DNA of 49,145 nucleotides from positions 1 through 49,145 of the forward strand of contig PCCP01000107.1 of NCBI GenBank assembly GCA_002731775.1, given 5' to 3'. Made by a program: the position numbers and the translations under genes. Positions 43,575 to 49,145 of the stretch are shown one piece after another; within the stretch, counting starts at the first letter, position 1; each line of letters begins with the position of its first letter. The notes beneath the pieces are model-generated. The model did no database searches, was not told the origin of the DNA, and was given only the letters and a program-made list of their open reading frames with translations. The DNA is from Gammaproteobacteria bacterium (GTDB lineage Bacteria > Pseudomonadota > Gammaproteobacteria > Pseudomonadales > Pseudohongiellaceae).

Positions 43575-46529
43575 ATGGCTTTAGATAGTACAGCAGAAAA
43601 TGATTCGGCACCGTCGCTGGGAGCACTTCAGTACCGGGGTGAATTTATCGACCGTCATATCGGTCCCGATGCCGAGCAAATTGATAAAATGCTGGCAACA
43701 TTACAACTGGATTCTCTCGAACAGTTAGTCGCCCGCACCGTTCCCGAATCCATCGCCCTGAAATCTCCTCTGGCCCTGCCCGGACCCCAGACTGAAGACG
43801 CGGCGCTTTCCCGATTAAAAGCCATGGCCGGGAAGATCACGCTTAACCAGTCCTATATCGGCCTGGGCTACTACGACACCCGTACGCCCAATGTCATTTT
43901 ACGAAATGTGCTGGAGAATCCAGGCTGGTATACCGCCTATACACCCTATCAACCGGAGATTTCCCAGGGCCGCCTCGAGTGCCTGTTAAACTTTCAACAG
44001 ATGGCCCTGGACCTCACCGCCATGGATCTGGCCAACGCCTCGCTGCTGGATGAGGCCACTGCCGCCGCCGAAGCCATGGCCCTGGCCCGGCGCGTTAGTA
44101 AAAATCGCAGTGCCAGCAAATTCTTCGTAGATCAAAGCTGCTTTCCACAAACCATCGACGTGCTCAAGACCCGGGCAGAATGTTTCGGCTTCGAACTGTT
44201 GATTGGCGATATCAATAGCTTGCTTGCCCCTGAAGTTGCCGAGGATCTGTTCGGCGCAATATTTCAATATCCTTCCATGCTTGGTGAAGTCAGAGATCTG
44301 GCGCCATTGATAGATCGTCTCCACCAGCACCAGGCTATTGCCGTCGTCGCTGCCGATCTCATGAGCCTGACGCTATTGAAGCCACCCGGTGAAATGGGCG
44401 CAGACGTGGTAATGGGGAGTAGTCAGCGCTTTGGCGTTCCGATGGGGTTTGGCGGCCCTCACGCCGCTTATTTTGCAACCCGAGATGAGTACAAGCGCGC
44501 GGTTCCCGGTCGCATCATCGGTGTCTCCATAGATACACGGGGGAAACAGGCCTTTCGCATGGCATTGCAAACTCGCGAGCAGCATATCCGCCGCGAGAAG
44601 GCCAATAGCAATATTTGCACCGCCCAGGTATTGCTGGCAAATATAGCCGCGCTGTATGCAATGTATCATGGCCCGATTGGACTAAGAAAAATCGGCCAGC
44701 GAATTCATCGTCTTAGCTCTATTCTTGCCGCCGGATTACAACACTGTGGCGTCAGGCTGGTCAATGAAAGCTATTTCGACACACTAACACTGGCCGTCGA
44801 CGTGGATCAAGCTGCAGCAATCGAGGCCCGTGCCGCGGCGGCGGGAATAAATCTGCGCCTGGATCGACTCGGCTCGGACGGACACATTGGTATCAGCCTG
44901 GACGAATGCACGAGTTTGGAAAACCTCGTGCAGCTCTGGCGAGTCCTGGTTGGCAAAGCGAGCGAGAAGCTTTCTGTAGAAGATTTTGATACCAGAATTA
45001 TTAGCGGAGCCATAGCGCCAGTTATCCCAGATAATCTTTTACGGCGCAGCAATTATCTGCAACATCCCATTTTCAATCGCTATCATAGCGAAACTGAAAT
45101 GATGCGCTATTTGAAGCGGCTGGAGAATAAAGATATCTCTCTAACTCATGCCATGATTCCACTGGGCTCTTGCACCATGAAGTTAAACGCCGCGGCCGAG
45201 ATGATCCCCATTAGCTGGCCAGAGTTTGCCAAGCCACACCCCTTTACACCTGTAGAGCAAATGGGTGGTTATCTACAGATGGTCACCGAACTGGAGCAGA
45301 TGCTGGAAGAGATTACCGGTTTCGATGCCGTGAGCATGCAACCGAATTCCGGCGCCCAGGGCGAGTATGCCGGACTACTGGCGATCAAAAAATACCTGCA
45401 TAGTGAGGGCGAATCAGATCGTAATATTTGCTTGATCCCCAGCTCAGCCCACGGCACCAATCCTGCCAGCGCCCACATGATAGGCATGAAAGTCGTGATT
45501 GTAGCCTGCGATGACAATGGCAACATCGATGTCGCAGATCTAAAAGGCAAGGCAGAAAAACACGCCAATGATTTGGCTGCGTTAATGATCACCTACCCAT
45601 CTACGCATGGCGTGTACGAAGAGGCCGTGAAAGAAATTTGCCAGATCGTGCACGATAACGGCGGTCAGGTATACATGGATGGCGCCAATTTGAATGCCCA
45701 GGTGGGCTTGGCAAACCCAGCCGATATGGGCGCCGACGTGTCCCATGTAAACTTACACAAGACTTTCTGCATACCGCACGGTGGCGGCGGTCCGGGCATG
45801 GGCCCTATCGGCGTGAAGGCACACCTGGCTCCTTTTGTGGCCAATCATTCCGTGGTGAAGCTGTCAGGACCGCTAGCAGCTAATAGCGCAGTATCGGCGG
45901 CGCCCTGGGGCAGTTCCGGTATCCTGCCAATCTCCTGGATGTACATTGCCATGATGGGGGGCGAAGGACTTCGCAGAGCGACAGAAGTGGCTATTCTCAG
46001 CGCCAATTATATAGCGACGAAACTTGCCCCCCATTACCCCGTGCTTTATACCGGCCGCAATGGCATGGTGGCCCATGAATGTATTATCGATATTCGTTCA
46101 TTGAAGCAGACGTCCGGGATTAGCGAGGAAGACATCGCCAAACGCCTGATGGATTTTGGCTTTCACGCTCCCACCATGTCCTTCCCAGTTGCCGGCACTC
46201 TCATGATCGAACCAACCGAGAGCGAGTCCAAGGTGGAACTGGATCGATTCATCGATGCCATGATTCGGATTCGTCAGGAAATCGCACAGGTCGAAACAGG
46301 TGAGATTGCCGCAGAAAACAACCCGCTGAAGAATGCACCCCATACCCTGGCTGACATATTGGATGAAAATTGGGATCGTCCTTACTCCAGATCCCAGGCC
46401 GCCTACCCCGGGCACAAAATCGGGGAATACCCTGACAGTAAGTGCTGGCCCACAGTCAATCGGATTGATAATGTCTACGGAGATCGCAACCTGTTTTGTG
46501 CCTGCCCGAGTATTGACAACTATGACTGA
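43575..46529 (+). CDS. gcvP: Glycine dehydrogenase (decarboxylating), P protein
   Basis: 984 residues, the long fused P1-P2 form. PLP-dependent decarboxylation of glycine and loading of the H protein. PLP lysine is Lys729 in [20 protein letters not shown]-terminal [37 protein letters not shown] and [14 protein letters not shown] in the second half are diagnostic. The C-terminal [16 protein letters not shown] is the normal family end. No clear ribosome binding site precedes the ATG, so translation may depend on upstream reading. Confidence 0.96.
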   Translation: MALDSTAENDSAPSLGALQYRGEFIDRHIGPDAEQIDKMLATLQLDSLEQLVARTVPESIALKSPLALPGPQTEDAALSRLKAMAGKITLNQSYIGLGYYDTRTPNVILRNVLENPGWYTAYTPYQPEISQGRLECLLNFQQMALDLTAMDLANASLLDEATAAAEAMALARRVSKNRSASKFFVDQSCFPQTIDVLKTRAECFGFELLIGDINSLLAPEVAEDLFGAIFQYPSMLGEVRDLAPLIDRLHQHQAIAVVAADLMSLTLLKPPGEMGADVVMGSSQRFGVPMGFGGPHAAYFATRDEYKRAVPGRIIGVSIDTRGKQAFRMALQTREQHIRREKANSNICTAQVLLANIAALYAMYHGPIGLRKIGQRIHRLSSILAAGLQHCGVRLVNESYFDTLTLAVDVDQAAAIEARAAAAGINLRLDRLGSDGHIGISLDECTSLENLVQLWRVLVGKASEKLSVEDFDTRIISGAIAPVIPDNLLRRSNYLQHPIFNRYHSETEMMRYLKRLENKDISLTHAMIPLGSCTMKLNAAAEMIPISWPEFAKPHPFTPVEQMGGYLQMVTELEQMLEEITGFDAVSMQPNSGAQGEYAGLLAIKKYLHSEGESDRNICLIPSSAHGTNPASAHMIGMKVVIVACDDNGNIDVADLKGKAEKHANDLAALMITYPSTHGVYEEAVKEICQIVHDNGGQVYMDGANLNAQVGLANPADMGADVSHVNLHKTFCIPHGGGGPGMGPIGVKAHLAPFVANHSVVKLSGPLAANSAVSAAPWGSSGILPISWMYIAMMGGEGLRRATEVAILSANYIATKLAPHYPVLYTGRNGMVAHECIIDIRSLKQTSGISEEDIAKRLMDFGFHAPTMSFPVAGTLMIEPTESESKVELDRFIDAMIRIRQEIAQVETGEIAAENNPLKNAPHTLADILDENWDRPYSRSQAAYPGHKIGEYPDSKCWPTVNRIDNVYGDRNLFCACPSIDNYD

Positions 46530-46635
46530 GAGTATCAATGCCACGATAGGAATCATGGAAGGGGCAGAATCCTGCTTGTTCTGGAGTTAGCGTCATTATT
46601 ATTACTTGTTTTTTTGACATAGCTTCCAGTGGCGA

Positions 46636-46968
46636 TCAGCGCTGCCCACAAGTGGGAGCCGTCGATGTAAATTGCGTCGGTGTTGCAACCCCTCGATACT
46701 TTTTTGTTGTTGTTCTTGATCGCCGGCCGGTTTTTATTATCGGTGCACCCGATTCAATTCTCCTCTGCAGGTAAAGATGAAACTCCTGTTTGAATGGCGT
46801 CGCAATATAGTCACGATAGGCCTTGTAGGGGTTGTTGGTCTCGCTGATAAATACCTTGTATGCATCGAGAGGCTTGAGATAGCGAAAATCGCCACCGAAG
46901 GCATTAGCGCAGTAACTCGACCAGCGGTATATTCCAGGATGATCCAGCGGAGATCGACAAAGCAGTCT
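46636..46968 (-). pseudogene. Remnant of a Y1/REP-associated (RAYT-like) transposase
   Basis: An open frame of 110 codons with no start and a stop (46969-46971) upstream. The segment LDHPGIYRWSSYCANAFGGD carries the RWSSYxAN signature of IS200-like/RAYT transposases, followed by KPLDAYKVF and AYRDYIATPFKQEF, in the order seen near their C-terminus. The catalytic HUH and tyrosine part is absent. After about 46745 the frame no longer reads like the family. RAYTs are tied to palindromic intergenic repeats in other gammaproteobacteria. Confidence 0.5.
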
Positions 46969-47332
46969 TTAGTTTAGTTCAGATTATTGAATCCTGCCAT
47001 GAATCTACCCGGCCCCTCCTAACGAGACTCTAATTACAACGTCATGGAATCGATACTAGTAACTGGGTGAATTTGTTGTACTTAAAAGAGCCATTCCAAT
47101 TCAAGGAGTTGCAGAATAAATTTGCGCCTTGGAAATAACAAAGGACGCATGCGCGGGTCATTCAATGCCTAAACTGATATCGTAATACTGGGGCGATCTG
47201 ATCATACAAACAAATCAATAACGACGGGGCCTAAGCCGCTTTTGAGTAGCACTAGCGGATCGTAAAAACATAAGGTTGGATTACAAGCTGGTGATAAGCA
47301 TATAATTAGTAACGGCGAAGCAGAGTGGCACC
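46969..47332. other. 364-bp gap with possible promoter
   Basis: No gene recognised. A consensus -10 TATAAT at 47301-47306 with a weak -35 TTGGAT at 47276-47281 (19-bp spacer) may serve the small membrane protein that starts at 47333. Confidence 0.4.
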
Positions 47333-47611
47333 ATGCGCACCTTCTTACTGACTATATTCTGGTTCTCTAATCTTGGCAATGTCATTCAGTTGCTGATTAT
47401 GGCTTCGGCTGGCTGGCTCATCTTCTCCGGCGATTACTCGTTTTTCGATCTTAATGTTGATGTTTTTGTAACGCAGATAGCACCTTGGCTTCGTTGGATT
47501 GAGACAGTCGTTGTTGCACTGCTGGGTGATGTCGGAAGATGGATACTCTCAATACCAATTTTTATTATTTCTCCAATCAAATTTGTCGCTGGAGCAATCA
47601 TTGGTTGGTGA
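47333..47611 (+). CDS. Small membrane protein, unknown
   Basis: 92 residues with hydrophobic stretches at 15-32 (NVIQLLIMASAGWLIFSG) and in the second half (IETVVVALLGDVGRWILSI, then PIFIISPIKFVAGAIIGW). I do not recognise the family. The ATG is 27 nt after a TATAAT box. It sits between transposase and ybjQ remnants, so it may be recently acquired. Confidence 0.5.
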   Translation: MRTFLLTIFWFSNLGNVIQLLIMASAGWLIFSGDYSFFDLNVDVFVTQIAPWLRWIETVVVALLGDVGRWILSIPIFIISPIKFVAGAIIGW

Positions 47612-47678
47612 GCTTATTCGACTGCTAAGAATATGCCTGCTGACCCTCTAAACCACCTCTGATTAGTACCACCCTAAA

Positions 47679-47957
47679 CTAGAGACTTCGGGGTGATGAA
47701 GGAGCAAATACTCCTTCGAGGCTAAATCGTTCGACAAATCCGTTCTGCATTGGTTTGCCCCGTTGAATAAACTTCGGATCGGCATTATGTTTCTCTGCCC
47801 AATCAGCTGCTGCCAAGGCACGGCCACCGACGATGTCCCCAATAGCACCGAAGATATCCTTGAAGATATTGGCACCGAGAATGACCTCTTCCACCACAAT
47901 ACCTGGATACCCGGTAATTTCACGAAGCTGCACTGCTGGAGTTGTAGATCCAGTCAT
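47679..47957 (-). pseudogene. Chimera: truncated YbjQ (UPF0145) N-terminus fused to IS3-type transposase fragment
   Basis: Residues 1-47 (47817-47957) read LREITGYPGIVVEEVILGAN and IFKDIFGAIGDIVGGRA, the start of the YbjQ/UPF0145 family (normally ~105 residues). From about residue 50 (47724-47810) the frame reads ADWAEKHNADPKFIQRGKPM and QNGFVERF, a conserved stretch of the IS3 orfB integrase domain near its catalytic glutamate. The join is in frame. Both parents are incomplete, so it is almost certainly non-functional, an insertion followed by deletion. Confidence 0.7.
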
Positions 47958-47993
47958 GTCGATTGGTCTTGTTTATAGCACGCCTATTTCTAA

Positions 47994-48308
47994 CTAGTTG
48001 CGCGGTGGCAGTCCATGCACCAGGGTCAGGCTCTTCAAGCTGGTGCCGGCGCGGCGAAATTCCGACAGTGCCTGATAGTCCTCATCTGCGTACCAGTCCT
48101 TCGCTGCCTGCTCGGAAGGAAACTTGAACAGGATGACCCGACCCTCCAGGGGGTCGGTGCCTTCCAGGTTTTCGTGATTATCGTCGAAGGTGATGAATTC
48201 ACCACCGAAGCGTTTGAGGATAGGGAAAAAGCCCTGCTCATATTTTCGGTACTCGGCGGCGTCTTCGACAACGAGATTCGCGATCATATATACAGCAATA
48301 TCAGACAT
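47994..48308 (-). CDS. DUF1330 family protein
   Basis: 104 residues. A ferredoxin-like (dimeric alpha-beta barrel) fold: YMIANLVVEDAAEYRKYEQG, then PLEGRVILFKFPSEQAAKDW and YQALSEFRRAGTSLKSLTLV, the conserved DUF1330 pattern. Function unknown. Probably cytosolic. It stands alone beside the ybjQ remnant. Confidence 0.88.
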   Translation of the reverse strand: MSDIAVYMIANLVVEDAAEYRKYEQGFFPILKRFGGEFITFDDNHENLEGTDPLEGRVILFKFPSEQAAKDWYADEDYQALSEFRRAGTSLKSLTLVHGLPPRN

Positions 48309-48653
48309 AAATTACTCCAGTTAATCAATAAACCATGGCCTCATTTAATCCAAAGCAAACCACCAATGCAAGGCACAGAGCTTCTCAACTGCGTCTTGTG
48401 CTTCATGTCGCGTCCAGTAGCAGGACTCGAACAGTCTTTATAATCAATAGCTTATGTTACTTTATACGATATACCCATCATAATACCCATCATAAACGTT
48501 AGCTCAGGTCGCCTTTTACCCCCCTAAAATTCATTAATGGGTGGCCCTACATATAGGGGTCGGGGGAGCCTTTTGCCCTCCCCTAATAATTACACTTGCC
48601 AACCCCATACTTAAAAGCTAATTTGGGAAAAATTCTAATTCTGGCGAGAAATT
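48309..48653. other. 345-bp gap with 12-bp tandem duplication
   Basis: No gene is supported. ATACCCATCATA occurs twice in tandem (48471-48482 and 48483-48494). A GGGGAG/CTCCCC hairpin lies near 48562-48583. Near 48411-48432 the complement looks slightly like the 3' part of a tRNA, but the T-stem does not pair. Confidence 0.45.
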
Positions 48654-49034
48654 ATGGCTGAGGCGATGAAAGTAATTAGAAGCCCAGACTGTGGACATTC
48701 ACCGAAGCAAAAACTTGTGGAGGATATGTCAGTAGCGCTCGCCGGTGCTGACGCTGGATTAATCGACTCATTGACAGTGCCCGAACTGGTTTGGCTACAC
48801 ATTGGGAAAAAGTCGGTAGAAGGTCAGGACGCCGTGCTCTCAGCCATCCGAAAATCCGGGCCTGCAACAGAAGTAGCCATTGAGAGGGTTGTATCCCACG
48901 GTAGAGCGGGTGCGATAAACGGAATCATTACACGGAGCGGCAAACGTACGGCGTTCTGCCACATGTTCGAGTTCAACAATACGAAGTGCACTCACGTGAA
49001 GTCAATCTCAACATATTCGGTGGTTCTACGATGA
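48654..49034 (+). CDS. SnoaL/NTF2-like family protein
   Basis: 126 residues. After a 20-residue N-terminal part the segments LVEDMSVALAGADAGLIDSL, PELVWLHIGKKSVEGQDAVL and a C-terminal strand set suit the NTF2-like cone fold found in SnoaL-type proteins. No catalytic residues can be assigned, so the role is open. A hairpin terminator lies about 70 bp downstream. Confidence 0.7.
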   Translation: MAEAMKVIRSPDCGHSPKQKLVEDMSVALAGADAGLIDSLTVPELVWLHIGKKSVEGQDAVLSAIRKSGPATEVAIERVVSHGRAGAINGIITRSGKRTAFCHMFEFNNTKCTHVKSISTYSVVLR

Positions 49035-49099
49035 GTCCCTAAAAAAGATGAAAAAAGAGATGGTTTATTAAATGATTAATCGCATCACACCAATATATC

Positions 49100-49125
49100 A
49101 AGCCCCACATTCGTGGGGTTTTTTG
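49100..49125 (+). terminator. Hairpin terminator after the SnoaL-like gene
   Basis: Stem AGCCCCAC with GTGGGGTT (one G-T pair), loop ATTC, followed by a run of T (to about 49125). Position 66-92 bp after the stop codon. Confidence 0.75.
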
Positions 49126-49145
49126 TTTGTGGGATGATGGGTAGA

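Noticed and set aside
48411..48432. Complement resembling a tRNA 3' half or attachment site (GTTCGAGTCC)
   Set aside because: T-stem does not pair and no acceptor, anticodon or D arm could be found.

Overview
The window looks like chromosomal DNA from a gammaproteobacterium of the wider Pseudomonadales group. The strongest sign is gene order: gshB, a tonB3-like gene, yqgE, ruvX, pilT, yggS, proC, yggT, metX, metW, rdgB, hemW and then folA-thyA-lgt and ptsP-rppH-HAD, which follows blocks known from Pseudomonas from memory. The thymidylate synthase and GAF-fused ptsP are also of the Pseudomonas kind. No rRNA, tRNA or CRISPR array was seen.

Layout. 1-6.0 kb is the end of a surface-polysaccharide cluster: a large multidomain glycosyltransferase cut by the window edge, two family-2 glycosyltransferases and a small membrane protein. 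6.2-19.5 kb is a dense set of housekeeping genes: glutathione synthesis, twitching motility, PLP homeostasis, proline, methionine and arginine synthesis, nucleotide clean-up and heme trafficking. 19.5-26.9 kb holds folA-thyA-lgt, a TANGO2-like gene, a beta-carbonic anhydrase with a possible 31-codon leader ORF, ptsP (nitrogen PTS) and rppH. 27.1-34.5 kb is looser: a HAD phosphatase, gcvR, a polB pseudogene with its middle deleted, a Tat-exported sulfite-oxidase-like enzyme, slyD, two small regulators, a TraB/GumN protein and a DUF6164 protein. 34.8-35.1 kb appears to be a free-standing small RNA unit. It is followed by the large helicase gene lhr, which carries a consensus SOS box, and by lepB. 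40.8-46.5 kb holds a redoxin gene and the glycine cleavage operon gcvT-gcvH-gcvP. The last 2.6 kb is a scarred region with transposase remnants, a truncated ybjQ and small orphan genes.

The most notable observation is the redoxin at 40800-41387. The first cysteine codon of its CxxC site is an in-frame TGA, the frame stays open for 115 more codons, and a stem-loop with bacterial SECIS-like geometry follows the TGA. It is therefore a candidate exported selenoprotein with a U-P-F-C active site. TGA clearly serves as a stop elsewhere in the window.

Other points: a short dispersed repeat with core CCTCTGA and more than ten copies, mostly in gene ends and gaps; a 313-bp MITE-like element with 32-bp terminal inverted repeats; and a predicted ~260-nt RNA carrying 13 nt perfectly complementary to the 3' end of 16S rRNA. 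All functional calls rest on reading motifs by eye; no database search was possible.
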